A stretch of 64,000 nt of DNA from Clusia tigrina. Lineage: Eukaryota; Arthropoda; Insecta; Diptera; Clusiidae. Where the stretch lies: contig OV050033.1 of NCBI GenBank assembly GCA_920105625.2, positions 91,080,280-91,144,279 on the forward strand, written 5' to 3'. Positions 27,209 through 40,600 of this stretch are shown in pieces (the stretch's first letter is position 1; every line of letters starts with the position of its first letter). The notes beneath the pieces are model-generated. The model saw only the letters and a list, made by a program, of their open reading frames with translations, ran no database searches and had not been told where the DNA came from. The position numbers and the translations under genes were made by a program.

Positions 27209-29830
27209 AATAAGTTAAATTGACAAGAGGCTCGAGTACTTTATTGATACAAAATTTCAAGGTTTTATGACGCTCCAGTAAAAAGTTACAAGCATTTGTA
27301 TGTTGAAAACTTTGATAGATGTGTGACGTCCCGTATAGATGTTAGGGCCATTGGAAGTTCTATCAGTGTTTGATTTGGGACTCAAGGGTAGCATAGCTTT
27401 GAGCGAAAGCTTAAATTGACAAGAGGCTCGCGTACTTTATTGTTACAAAATTTCAAGGCTTTATGATGCTCCAGTAAAAAGTTACAAGCATTTGTATGTT
27501 GCAAACTTTGATAGGTGTAGGACGTACCGTATAGAAGTTAGGGCCATTTGAAGTTTATCAGAGTTAGATTTGGGACTCAAGGGTAGCATAGCTTTGAGCG
27601 ATAGTTTAAATTGACAAGAGGCTCAAGTACTTTATTGTTACAAAATTTCAAGGTTTTATGACGCTCCAGTAAAAAGTTACAAGCATTTGAATGTTGCAAA
27701 CTTTGATAGGTATAGGACGTACCGTATAGAAGTTGGAGCCATTTGAAGTTTTACCAGTGTTTGATTTGGGACTCAAGGGTAGCATAGCTTGGAGCGATAA
27801 CTGAAATTGACAAGAGGCTCGAGTACTTTATTGTTACAAAATTTCAAGGCTTTATGACGCTCCAGTAAAAAGTTACAAGCATTTGATAGGTGTAGGACGT
27901 ACCGTATAGAAGTAAGGGCCATTTGAAGTTTTATCACGTTTGATTTGGGACTCAAGCTCTGAGCGATAGCTTTAATTGACAAGAGGCTCGAGTACTTTAT
28001 TGTTACAAAATTTCATGGTGTTATGACGCTCCAGTAAAAAGTTACAAGCATTTGTAGGTTGCGAAATTTGACAGGTGTAGAACGTACCGTATAGAATTTA
28101 GGGCCATTTGAAGTTTTATCAGTGTTTGATTTGGGACTCAAGGGTAGCATAGCTTTGAGCGATAGCTTAAATTGACAAGAGGCTGGAGTACTTTATTGTT
28201 ACAAAATTTCAAGGTTTTATGACGCTCCAGTAAAAAATTACAAGTATTTGTATGTTGCAAACTTTGATAGTTGTAAGACGTACCGTATAGAAGTTAGGGC
28301 CATTTGAAGTTTTATTAGTGTTTGATTTGGGACTCAAGGGGAGCATAGCTTTGAGCGATAGCATAAATTGACAAGAGGCTGGAGTACATCATTGTTACAA
28401 AATTTCAAGGTTTTATGACGCTCCAGTAAAAAGTTACAAGCATTTGTGTGTTGCAAACTTTGATAGGTGTAGGACGTACCGTATAGAAGTTAGGGCTATT
28501 TGAAGTTTTACCAGTGTTTGATTTGGGACTCAAGGGTAGCATAGCCTTGAGCAATAAGTTAAATTGACAAGAGGCTCGAGTACTTTATTGTTACAAAATT
28601 TCAACGTTTTATGACGCTCCAGTAAAAAGTTACAAGCATTTGTGTGTTGCAAACTTTGATAGATATAGGTTGCACCGTATAGAAGTTAGGGATATTTGAA
28701 GTTTTATCACTGTTTGGTTTTGGGACTCAAGTGTAGCAAGGCTTTGAGCGATAACTTAAATTGACAAGAGGCTCGAGTATTTTATTGTTACAAAATTTCA
28801 AGGTTTTATGACGCTTCAGTAAAAAGTTACAAGCATTTGTATGTTGCAAACTTTGATAGGTGTAGGCCATGCCGTATAGAATTTAGGGCCATTTGAAGTT
28901 TTATCAGTGTTTGACTTGGGACTCAAGGGTAGCATAGCTTTGAGCGATAGCTTAAATTGACAAGAGGCTCGAGTAGTTTATTGTTACAAAATTTCAAGAT
29001 TTTATGACGCTCCAGTAAAAATTTACAAGCATTTGTATGTTGCAAACTTTGATAGGAGCAGGACGTACCGTATAGAAATTAGGGCCATTTCAAGTTTTAT
29101 CAGTGTTTGATTTGGGACTCAAGGGTAGCATAGCTCTGAGCGATAGCTTTAATTGACAAGAGGCTCGAGTACTTTATAGTTACAAAATTTCATGGTTTTA
29201 TGACGCTCCAGTAAAAAGTTACAAGCATTTGTATGTTGCAAGCTTTGACAGGTGTAGGACGTACCGTATAGAATTTAGGGCCATTTGAAGTTTTATCAGT
29301 GTTTGATTTGGGACTCAAGGGTAGCATAGCTTTGAGCAATAGGTTAAAGTGACAAGAGGCTCGAGTACTTTATTGTTACAAAATTTCAAGGTTTTATGGC
29401 GCTCCAATAAAAAGTTACAAGCATTTGATATGTGAAGGACGTACCGTGTAGAAGTTAGGGCCATTTGAAGATTTATAACGTTTGATTTGGGACTCAAGGG
29501 TAGCATATCTCGAGCGATAGCTTAAATTGACAAGGGGCTCGAGTACTTTATTGTTACAAAATTTAATGGTGTTATGACGCTCCAGTAAAAAGTTACAAGC
29601 ATTTGTATGTTGCACACTTTGACAGGTGTAGGACGTACCGTATAGAATTTAGGGCCATTTGAAATTTTATCAGTGTTTGATTTGGGACTCAAGGGTAGCA
29701 TAGCTTTGAGCAATAAGTTAAATTGACAAGAGGCTCGAGTACTTTATTGATACCAAATTTCAAGGTTTTATGACGCTCCAGTAAAAAGTTACAAGCATTT
29801 GTATGTTGAAAACTTTGATAAGTGTAGGAC
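27209..29830. repeat. Diverged derivative of the 17-18.3 kb and 14 kb regions
   Basis: From about 27545 to 28908 the sequence follows 16970-18330 with an offset of 10574, becoming 10575 after a 1-bp difference (ttagtgtttattt against ttagtgtttgattt). Substitutions are more frequent than in the 7859-offset pair, so this copy looks older. Near 29100-29500 the monomers resemble those at 14140-14500, with agctctgagcgatagcttt and a 180-bp unit reading gcatttgatatgtg. Confidence 0.8.
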
Positions 29831-31192
29831 GTACCGTATAGAAGTTAGGGCCATTTGAAGTTTTATCAGTGTTTGATTTGGGATTCAAGGGTAGCATAGC
29901 TTTGAGCGATAGCTTAAATTGACAAGAGGCTCTAGTACTTTATTGTTACAAAATTTCAAGGTTTTCTGATGCTCCAGTTAAAAATTACAAGTATTTGTAT
30001 GTTGCAAACTTTGATAAGTGTAGGACGTACCGTATAGAAGTTAGGGCCATTTGAAGTTTTATCAGTGTTTGATTTGGGACTCAAGGGTAGCATAGCTTTG
30101 AGCGATAGCTTAAATTGACAAGAGGCTCGAGTACTTTATTGATACAAATTTCAAGATTTTATGATGCTCCAGTAAAAAGTTACAAGCATTTGTATGTTGC
30201 AAACTTTGATAAGTGTAGGACGTACCGTATAGAAGTTAGGGCCATTTGAAGTTTAATCAGTGTTTGATTTGGGATTCAAGGGTAGCATAGCTTTGAGCGA
30301 TAGCTTAAATTGACAAGAGGCTCTAGTACTTTATTGTTACAAAATTTCAAGGTTTTCTGATGCTCCAGTTAAAAATTGCAAGTATTTGTATGTTGCAAAC
30401 TTTGATAAGTGTAGGACGTACCGTATAGAAGTTAGGGCCATTTGGAGTTTTATCAGTGTTTGATTTGGGACTCAAGGGTAGCATAGCTTTGAGCGATAGC
30501 TTAAATTGACAAGAGGCTCGAGTACTTTATTGATACAAATTTCAAGATTTTATGATGCTCCAGTAAAAAGTTACAAGCATTTGTATGTTGCAAACTTTGA
30601 TAAGTATAGGACGTACCGTATAGAAGTTAGGGCCATTTGAAGTTTTATCAGTGTTTGATTTGGGACTCAAGGGTAGCATAGCTTTGAGCGATAGCTTAAA
30701 TTGACAAGAGGCTCGAGTACTTTATTGATACAAATTTCAAGATTTTATGATGCTCCAGTAAAAAATTACAAGCATTTGTATGTTGCAAACTTTGATAAGT
30801 GTAGGACGTACCGTATAGAAGTTAGGGCCATTTGAAGTTTTATCAGTGTTTGATTTGGGATTCAAGGGTAGCATAGCTTTGAGCGATAGCTTAAATTGAC
30901 AAGAGGCTCTAGTACTTTATTGTTACAAAATTTCAAGGTTTTCTGATGCTCCAGTTAAAAATTACAAGTATTTGTATGTTGCAAACTTTGATAAGTGTAG
31001 GACGTACCGTATAGAAGTTAGGGCCATTTGAAGTTTTATCAGTGTTTGATTTGGGACTCAAGGGTAGCATAGCTTTGAGCGATAGCTTAAATTGACAAGA
31101 GGCTCGAGTACTTTATTGATACAAATTTCAAGATTTTATGATGCTCCAGTAAAAATTTACAAGCATTTGTATGTTGCAAACTTTGATAAGTA
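29831..31192. repeat. Dimeric satellite array, 391-bp unit
   Basis: Two monomer types alternate: one with ggctctagtac and ggttttctgatgctcc (196 bp), one with ttgatacaaatttcaagat (195 bp). The motif ggttttctgatgctcc occurs at 29960, 30351, 30937 and 31328, spacings of 391, 586 and 391. The middle interval contains an extra 195-bp monomer. This is the shortest higher-order period in the window. Confidence 0.88.
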
Positions 31193-34100
31193 TAGGACGT
31201 ACCGTATAGAAGTTAGGGCCATTCGAAGTTTTATCAGTGTTTGATTTGGGATTCAAGGGTAGCATAGCTTGGAGCGATAGCTTAAATTGACAAGAGGCTC
31301 TAGTACTTTATTGTTACAAAATTTCAAGGTTTTCTGATGCTCCAGTTAAAAATTACAAGTATTTGTATGTTGCAAACTTTGATAGGTGTAGGAGGTACCG
31401 TATAGAAGTTAGGGCCATTTGAAGTTTTATCAGTGTTAGATTTGGGACTCAAGGGTAGCATAGCTTTGAGCGATAGCTTAAATTGACAAGAGGGTCAAGT
31501 ACTTTATTGTTACAAAATTTAAAGGTTTTATGACGCTCCAGTAAAAAGTTACAAGCATTTGAATGTTGCAAACTTTGATAGGTATAGGTCGTACCGTATA
31601 GAAGTTAGAGCCATTTGAAGTTTTACCAGTGTTTGATTTGGGACTCAAGGGTAGCATAGCTTGGAGCGATAACTTAAATTTACAAGGGGCTCGAGTACTT
31701 TATTGTTACAAAATTTCAAGGCTTTATGACGCTCCAGTAAAAAGTTACAAGCATTTGATAGGTGTAGGACGTACCGTATAGAAGTTAGGGCCATTTGAAG
31801 TTCTATCACGTTTGATTTGGGACTCAAGGGTAGCATAGCTCTGACCGATAGCTTTAATTGACAAGAGGCTCGAGCACTTTATTGTTACAAAATTTCATGG
31901 TGTTATGACGCTCCAGTAAAAAGTTACAAGCATTTGTAGGTTGCGAAATTTGACAGGTGTAGAACGTACCGTATAGAATTTAGGGCCATTTGAAGTTTTA
32001 CCAGTGTTTGATTTGGGACTCAAGGGTAGCATAGCTTTGAGCAATAAGTTAATTTGACAAGAGGCTCGAGAACTTTATTGTTACAAAATTTCAACGTTTT
32101 ATGACGCTCCAGTAAAAAGTTACAAGCATTTGTGTGTTGCAAACTTTGATAGATATAGGTTGCACCGTATAGAAGTTAGGGCCATTTGAAGTTTTATCAG
32201 TGTTTGATTTGGGACTCAAGGGTAGCATAGCTTTGAGCGATAACTTAAATTGACAAGAGGCTCGAGTATTTTATTGTTACAAAATTTCAAGGTTTTATGA
32301 CGCTCTAGTAAAAAGTTACAAGCATTTGTATGTTGAAAACTTTGATAGGTGTAGGACGTACCGTATAGAAGTTAGGGCCATTTGAAATTTTATCAATGTT
32401 TGATTTGGGACTCAAGGGTAGCATAGCTTTGAGCGATAGCTTAAATTGCCAAGATGCTCGAGTACTTTATTGTTACAAAATTTCAAGGTTTTATGACGCT
32501 CCAGTAAAAAGTTACAAGCATTTTTGTGTTGCAAACTTTGATAGGTGTAGGACGTACCGTATAGAAGTTAGGGCCATTTGAAGTTTTATCAGTGTTTGAT
32601 TTGGGACTCAAGGATAGCATAGCTTTGAGCGATAGCTTAAATTGACAAGAAGCTCGAGTACTTTATTGTTACAAAATTTCAAGGTTTTATGACGCTCCAG
32701 TAAAAAGGTACAAGCATTTGTATTTTGCAAACTTTGATAGTTGTAGGACGTACCGTATAGAAGTTAGGGCCATTTGAAGTTTTATCAGTGTTTGATTTGG
32801 GACTCAAGGGTAGCATACCTTTGAGCAATAAGTTAAATTGACAAGAGGCTCGAGTACTTTATTGTTACAAATTTCAAGATTTTATGATGCTCCAGTCAAA
32901 AGTTACAAGCATTTGTATGTTGCAAACTTTGATAGGTGTAGGACGTACCGTATATAAGTTAGGGCCATTTGAAGTTTTATCAGAGTTAGACTTTGGAATC
33001 AAGGGTAGCATAGCTTTGAGCGATAGCTTAAATTGACAAGAGGCTCGAGTACTTTATTGTTACAAAATTTCAAGGTTTTGTGACGCTCCAGGTAAAAATT
33101 ACAAGTATTTGTATGTTGCAAACTTTGATAGGTGTAGGACGTACCGTATAGAAGTTAGGGCCATTTGAAGTTTTATCAGTGTTAGATTTGGGACTCAAGG
33201 GTAGCATAGCTTTGAGCGATAGCTTAAATTGACAAGAGGCTCAAGTACTTTATTGTTACAAAATTTCAAGGTTTTATGATGCTCCAGTAAAAAGTTACAA
33301 GCATCTGTATGTTGCAAACTTTGATAGGTATAGGACGTACCGTATAGAAGTTACAGCCATTTGAAGTTTTACTAGTGTTTGATTTGGGACTCAAGGGTAG
33401 CATAGCTTTGAGCGATAGCTTAAATTGACAAGAAGCTCGAGTACTTTATTGTTACAAAATTTCAAGGTTTTATGACGCTCCAGTAAAAAGGTACAAGCAT
33501 TTGTATTTTGCAAACTTTGATAGTTGTAGGACGTACCGTATAGAAGTTAGGGCCATTTGAAGTTTTATCAGTGTTTGATTTGGGACTCAAGGGTAGCATA
33601 GCTTTGAGCGATAGCTTAAATTGACAAGAAGCTCGAGTACTTTATTGTTACAAAATTTCAAGGTTTTGTGACGCTCCAGGTAAAAATTACAAGTATTTGT
33701 ATGTTGCAAACTTTGATAGGTGTAGGACGTACCGTATAGAAGTTAGGGCCATTTGAAGTTTTATCAGTGTTAGATTTGGGACTCAAGGGTAGCATAGCTT
33801 TGAGCGATAGCTTAAATTGACAAGAGGCTCAAGTACTTTATTGTTACAAAATTTCAAGGTTTTATGATGCTCCAGTAAAAAGTTACAAGCATCTGTATGT
33901 TGCAAACTTTGATAGGTATAGGACGTACCGTATAGAAGTTAGAGCCATTTGAAGTTTTACTAGTGTTTGATTTGGGACTCAAGGGTAGCATAGCTTTGAG
34001 CGATAGCTTAAATTGACAAGAAGCTCGAGTACTTTATTGTTACAAAATTTCAAGGTTTTATGACGCTCCAGTAAAAAGGTACAAGCATTTGTATTTTGCA

Positions 34101-35298
34101 AACTTTGATAGTTGTAGGACGTACCGTATAGAAGTTAGGGCCATTTGAAGTTTTATCAGTGTTTGATTTGGGACTCAAGGGTAGCATAGCTTTGAGCGAT
34201 AGCTTAAATTGACAAGAAGCTCGAGTACTTTATTGTTACAAAATTTCAAGGTTTTATGACGCTCCAGTAAAAAGGTACAAGCATTTGTATTTTGCAAACT
34301 TTGATAGTTGTAGGACGTACCGTATAGAAGTTAGGGCCATTTGAAGTTTTATCAGTGTTTGATTTGGGACTCAAGGGTAGCATACCTTTGAGCAATAAGT
34401 TAAATTGACAAGAGGCTCGAGTACTTTATTGTTACAAATTTCAAGATTTTATGATGCTCCAGTCAAAAGTTACAAGCATTTGTATGTTGCAAACTTTGAT
34501 AGGTGTAGGACGTACCGTATATAAGTTAGGGCCATTTGAAGTTTTATCAGAGTTAGACTTTGGAATCAAGGGTAGCATAGCTTTGAGCGATAGCTTAAAT
34601 TGACAAGAGGCTCGAGTACTTTATTGTTACAAAATTTCAAGGTTTTGTGACGCTCCAGGTAAAAATTACAAGTATTTGTATGTTGCAAACTTTGATAGGT
34701 GTAGGACGTACCGTATAGAAGTTAGGGCCATTTGAAGTTTTATCAGTGTTAGATTTGGGACTCAAGGGTAGCATAGCTTTGAGCGATAGCTTAAATTGAC
34801 AAGAGGCTCAAGTACTTTATTGTTACAAAATTTCAAGGTTTTATGATGCTCCAGTAAAAAGTTACAAGCATCTGTATGTTGCAAACTTTGATAGGTATAG
34901 GACGTACCGTATAGAAGTTAGAGCCATTTGAAGTTTTACTAGTGTTTGATTTGGGACTCAAGGGTAGCATAGCTTGGAGCGATAACTTAAATTGACAAGA
35001 GGCTCGAGTACTTTATTGTTACAGAATTTCAAGGGTTTATGACGCTCCAGTAAAAAGTTACAAGCATTTGATAGGTGTAGGACGTACCGTATAGAAGTTA
35101 GGGCCATTTGAAGTTTTATCACGTTTGATTTGGGACTCAAGGGTAGCATAGCTCTGAGCGATAGCTTTAATTGACAAGAGGCTCGAGTACTTTATTGCTA
35201 CAAAATTTCATGGTGTTATGACGCTCCAGTAAAAAGTTACAAGCATTTGTAGGTTGCGAAATTTGACAGATGTAGAACGTACCGTATAGAATTTAGGG

Positions 35299-35438
35299 CC
35301 ATTTGAAGTTTTATCAGTGTTTGATTTGGGACTCAAGGGTAGCATAGCTTTGAGCGATAGCTTAAATTGACAAGAGGCTGGAGTACTTTATTGTTACAAA
35401 ATTTCAAGGTTATATGACGTACCGTATATAAGTTAGGG
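35299..35438 (+). repeat. 140-bp truncated monomer (56-bp internal deletion)
   Basis: From ccatttgaag to the next ccatttgaa is 140 bp. The sequence reads ggttatatgacg and then directly taccgtata. The 56 bases from ctccagtaaa through taggacg are missing, and the junction is the 4-bp direct repeat gacg. Confidence 0.93.
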
Positions 35439-37005
35439 CCATTTGAAATTTTATCAACGTTTGATTTGGGACTCAAGGGTAGCATAGCTTTGAGCGATAG
35501 CTTAAAATGACAAGAAGCTCGAGTACTTTATTGTTACAAAATTTCAAGGTTTTATGACGCTCCAGTAAAAAGGTACAAGCATTTGTATTTTGCAAACTTT
35601 AATAGTTGTAGGACGTACCGTATAGAAGTTAGGGCCATTTGAAGTTTTATCAGTGTTTGATTTGGGACTCAAGGGCAGCATAGCTTTGAGCAATAAGTTA
35701 ATTTGACAAGAGGCTCAAGAACTTTATTGTTACAAAATTTCAACGTTTTATGACGCTCCAGTAAAAAGTTACAAGCATTTGTGTGTTGCAAACTTTGATA
35801 GATATAGGTTGCACCGTATAGACGTTAGGGCCATTTGAAGTTTTATCAGTGTTTGATTTGGGACTCAAGGGTAGCATAGCTTTGAGCGATAACTTAAATT
35901 GACAAGAGGCTCGAGTATTTTATTGTTACAAAATTTCAAGGTTTTATGACGCTCTAGTAAAAAGTTACAAGCATTTGTATGTTGAAAACTTTGATAGGTG
36001 TAGGACGTACCGTATAGAAGTTAGGGCCATTTGAAATTTTATCAATGTTTGATTTGGGACTCAAGGGTAGCATAGCTTTGAGCGATAGCTTAAATTGCCA
36101 AGATGCTCGAGTACTTTATTGTTACAAAATTTCAAGGTTTTATGACGCTCCAGTAAAAAGTTACAAGCATTTTTGTGTTGCAAACTTTCATAGGTGTAGG
36201 ACGTACCGTATAGAAGTTAGGGCCATTTGAAGTTTTATCAGTGTTTGATTTGGGACTCAAGGATAGCATAGCTTTGAGCGATAGCTTAAAATGACAAGAA
36301 GCTCGAGTACTTTATTGTTACAAAATTTCAAGGTTTTATGACGCTCCAGTAAAAAGGTACAAGCATTTGTATTTTGCAAACTTTGATAGTTGTAGGACGT
36401 ACCGTATAGAAGTTAGGGCCATTTGAAGTTTTATCAGTGTTTGATTTGGGACTCAAGGGTAGCATACCTTTGAGCAATAAGTTAAATTGACAAGAGGCTC
36501 GAGTACTTTATTGTTACAAATTTCAAGATTTTATGATGCTCCAGTCAAAAGTTACAAGCATTTGTATGTTGCAAACTTTGATAGGTGTAGGACGTACCGT
36601 ATATAAGTTAGGGCCATTTTAAGTTTTATCAGAGTTTGATTTTGGAATCAAGGGTAGCCTAGCTTTGAGCGATAGCTTAAATTGACAAGAGGCTCGAGTA
36701 CTTTATTGTTACAAAATTTCAAGGTTTTGTGACGCTCCAGGTAAAAATTACAAGTATTTGTATGTTGCAAACTTTGATAGGTGTAGGACGTACCGTATAG
36801 AAGTTAGGGCCATTTGAAGTTTTATCAGTGTTAGATTTGGGACTCAAGGGTAGCATAGCTTTGAGCGATAGCTTAAATTGACAAGAGGCTCAAGTACTTT
36901 ATTGTTACAAAATTTCAAGGTTTTATGACGCTCCAGTAAAAAGTTACAAGCATTTGTATGTTTCAAACTTTGATAGGTGTAGGACGTACCGTATAGAAGT
37001 TAGGG

Positions 37006-37145
37006 TCATTTGAAGTTTTATCAGTGTTTGATTTGGGACTCAAGGGTAGCATACCTTTGAGCAATAAGTTAAATTGACAAGAGGCTGGAGTACTTTATTG
37101 TTACAAAATTTCAAGGTTATATGACGTACCGTATATAAGTTAGGG
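37006..37145 (+). repeat. 140-bp truncated monomer
   Basis: It has the same gacg junction, here preceded by the gggtcatttgaag and catacctttgagcaataag variants. The truncated form is therefore linked to different left halves, which suggests recombination after the deletion arose. Confidence 0.92.
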
Positions 37146-37537
37146 CCATTTGAAATTTTATCAACGTTTGATTTGGGACTCAAGGGTAGCATAGCTTTGA
37201 GCGATAGCGTAAAATGACAAGAAGCTCGAGTACTTTATTGTTACAAAATTTCAAGGTTTTATGACGCTCCAGTAAAAAGGTACAAGCATTTGTATTTTGC
37301 AAACTTTAATAGTTGTAGGACGTACCGTATAGAAGTTAGGGCCATTTGAAGTTTTATCAGTGTTTGATTTGGGACTCAAGGGCAGCATAGCTTTGAGCGA
37401 TAGCTTAAATTGACAAGAGGCTCGAGTACTTTCTTGTTACAAAATTTCAAGATTTTATGACGCTCCAGTAAAAAGTTACAAGCATTTGTATGTTTCAAAC
37501 TTTGACAGATGTAGAACGTACCGTATAGAATTTAGGG

Positions 37538-37677
37538 CCATTTGAAGTTTTATCAGTGTTTGATTTGGGATTCAAGGGTAGCATAGCTTTGAGCGATAGC
37601 TTAAATTGACAAGAGGCTGGAGTACTTTATTGTTACAAAATTTCAAGGTTATATGACGTACCGTATAAAAGTTAGGG
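37538..37677 (+). repeat. 140-bp truncated monomer
   Basis: It has the gacg junction and continues with taccgtataaaag, a variant shared only with its duplicate at 44193-44332 among the truncated units. Confidence 0.92.
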
Positions 37678-40600
37678 CCATTTGAAATTTTATCAACGTT
37701 TGATTTGGGACTCAAGGGTAGCATAGCTTTGAGCGATAGCTTAAAATGACAAGAAGCTCGAGTACTTTATTGTTACAAAATTTCAAGGTTTTATGACGCT
37801 CCAGTAAAAAGGTACAAGCATTTGTATTTTGCAAACTTTAATAGTTGTAGGACGTACCGTATAGAAGTTAGGGCCATTCGAAGTTTTATCAGTGTTTGAT
37901 TTGGGATTCAAGGGTAGCATAGCTTGGAGCGATAGCTTAAATTGACAAGAGGCTCTAGTACTTTATTGTTACAAAATTTCAAGGTTTTCTGATGCTCCAG
38001 TTAAAAATTACAAGTATTTGTATGTTGCAAACTTTGATAGGTGTAGGAGGTACCGTATAGAAGTTAGGGCCATTTGAAGTTTTATCAGTGTTAGATTTGG
38101 GACTCAAGGGTAGCATAGCTTTGAGCGATAGCTTAAATTGACAAGAGGGTCAAGTACTTTATTGTTACAAAATTTAAAGGTTTTATGACGCTCCAGTAAA
38201 AAGTTACAAGCATTTGAATGTTGCAAACTTTGATAGGTATAGGTCGTACCGTATAGAAGTTAGAGCCATTTGAAGTTTTACCAGTGTTTGATTTGGGACT
38301 CAAGGGTAGCATAGCTTGGAGCGATAACTTAAATTTACAAGGGGCTCGAGTACTTTATTGTTACAAAATTTCAAGGCTTTATGACGCTCCAGTAAAAAGT
38401 TACAAGCATTTGATAGGTGTAGGACGTACCGTATAGAAGTTAGGGCCATTTGAAGTTCTATCACGTTTGATTTGGGACTCAAGGGTAGCATAGCTCTGAC
38501 CGATAGCTTTAATTGACAAGAGGCTCGAGCACTTTATTGTTACAAAATTTCATGGTGTTATGACGCTCCAGTAAAAAGTTACAAGCATTTGTAGGTTGCG
38601 AAATTTGACAGGTGTAGAACGTACCGTATAGAATTTAGGGCCATTTGAAGTTTTACCAGTGTTTGATTTGGGACTCAAGGGTAGCATAGCTTTGAGCAAT
38701 AAGTTAATTTGACAAGAGGCTCGAGAACTTTATTGTTACAAAATTTCAACGTTTTATGACGCTCCAGTAAAAAGTTACAAGCATTTGTGTGTTGCAAACT
38801 TTGATAGATATAGGTTGCACCGTATAGAAGTTAGGGCCATTTGAAGTTTTATCAGTGTTTGATTTGGGACTCAAGGGTAGCATAGCTTTGAGCGATAACT
38901 TAAATTGACAAGAGGCTCGAGTATTTTATTGTTACAAAATTTCAAGGTTTTATGACGCTCTAGTAAAAAGTTACAAGCATTTGTATGTTGAAAACTTTGA
39001 TAGGTGTAGGACGTACCGTATAGAAGTTAGGGCCATTTGAAATTTTATCAATGTTTGATTTGGGACTCAAGGGTAGCATAGCTTTGAGCGATAGCTTAAA
39101 TTGCCAAGATGCTCGAGTACTTTATTGTTACAAAATTTCAAGGTTTTATGACGCTCCAGTAAAAAGTTACAAGCATTTTTGTGTTGCAAACTTTGATAGG
39201 TGTAGGACGTACCGTATAGAAGTTAGGGCCATTTGAAGTTTTATCAGTGTTTGATTTGGGACTCAAGGATAGCATAGCTTTGAGCGATAGCTTAAATTGA
39301 CAAGAAGCTCGAGTACTTTATTGTTACAAAATTTCAAGGTTTTATGACGCTCCAGTAAAAAGGTACAAGCATTTGTATTTTGCAAACTTTGATAGTTGTA
39401 GGACGTACCGTATAGAAGTTAGGGCCATTTGAAGTTTTATCAGTGTTTGATTTGGGACTCAAGGGTAGCATACCTTTGAGCAATAAGTTAAATTGACAAG
39501 AGGCTCGAGTACTTTATTGTTACAAATTTCAAGATTTTATGATGCTCCAGTCAAAAGTTACAAGCATTTGTATGTTGCAAACTTTGATAGGTGTAGGACG
39601 TACCGTATATAAGTTAGGGCCATTTGAAGTTTTATCAGAGTTAGACTTTGGAATCAAGGGTAGCATAGCTTTGAGCGATAGCTTAAATTGACAAGAGGCT
39701 CGAGTACTTTATTGTTACAAAATTTCAAGGTTTTGTGACGCTCCAGGTAAAAATTACAAGTATTTGTATGTTGCAAACTTTGATAGGTGTAGGACGTACC
39801 GTATAGAAGTTAGGGCCATTTGAAGTTTTATCAGTGTTAGATTTGGGACTCAAGGGTAGCATAGCTTTGAGCGATAGCTTAAATTGACAAGAGGCTCAAG
39901 TACTTTATTGTTACAAAATTTCAAGGTTTTATGATGCTCCAGTAAAAAGTTACAAGCATCTGTATGTTGCAAACTTTGATAGGTATAGGACGTACCGTAT
40001 AGAAGTTAGAGCCATTTGAAGTTTTACTAGTGTTTGATTTGGGACTCAAGGGTAGCATAGCTTTGAGCGATAGCTTAAATTGACAAGAAGCTCGAGTACT
40101 TTATTGTTACAAAATTTCAAGGTTTTATGACGCTCCAGTAAAAAGGTACAAGCATTTGTATTTTGCAAACTTTGATAATTGTAGGACGTACCGTATAGAA
40201 GTTAGGGCCATTTGAAGTTTTATCAGTGTTTGATTTGGGACTCAAGGGTAGCATAGCTTTGAGCGATAGCTTAAATTGACAAGAAGCTCGAGTACTTTAT
40301 TGTTACAAAATTTCAAGGTTTTGTGACGCTCCAGGTAAAAATTACAAGTATTTGTATGTTGCAAACTTTGATAGGTGTAGGACGTACCGTATAGAAGTTA
40401 GGGCCATTTGAAGTTTTATCAGTGTTAGATTTGGGACTCAAGGGTAGCATAGCTTTGAGCGATAGCTTAAATTGACAAGAGGCTCAAGTACTTTATTGTT
40501 ACAAAATTTCAAGGTTTTATGATGCTCCAGTAAAAAGTTACAAGCATCTGTATGTTGCAAACTTTGATAGGTATAGGACGTACCGTATAGAAGTTAGAGC

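Larger units (their letters stand above)
31193..37847. repeat. 6655-bp higher-order unit, copy 1
   Basis: The unit is directly followed by a second copy at 37848-44502. Both begin within taggacgtaccgtatagaag, after which copy 1 reads gggccattcgaag. Internally it has a trimer step of 588 bp (ttttgtgacgctccagg at about 33077 and 33665), three 140-bp truncated monomers, and the gctcgag monomers with aaaaaggtacaagc. Constant offset across the unit shows no net indel between copies. Confidence 0.95.
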
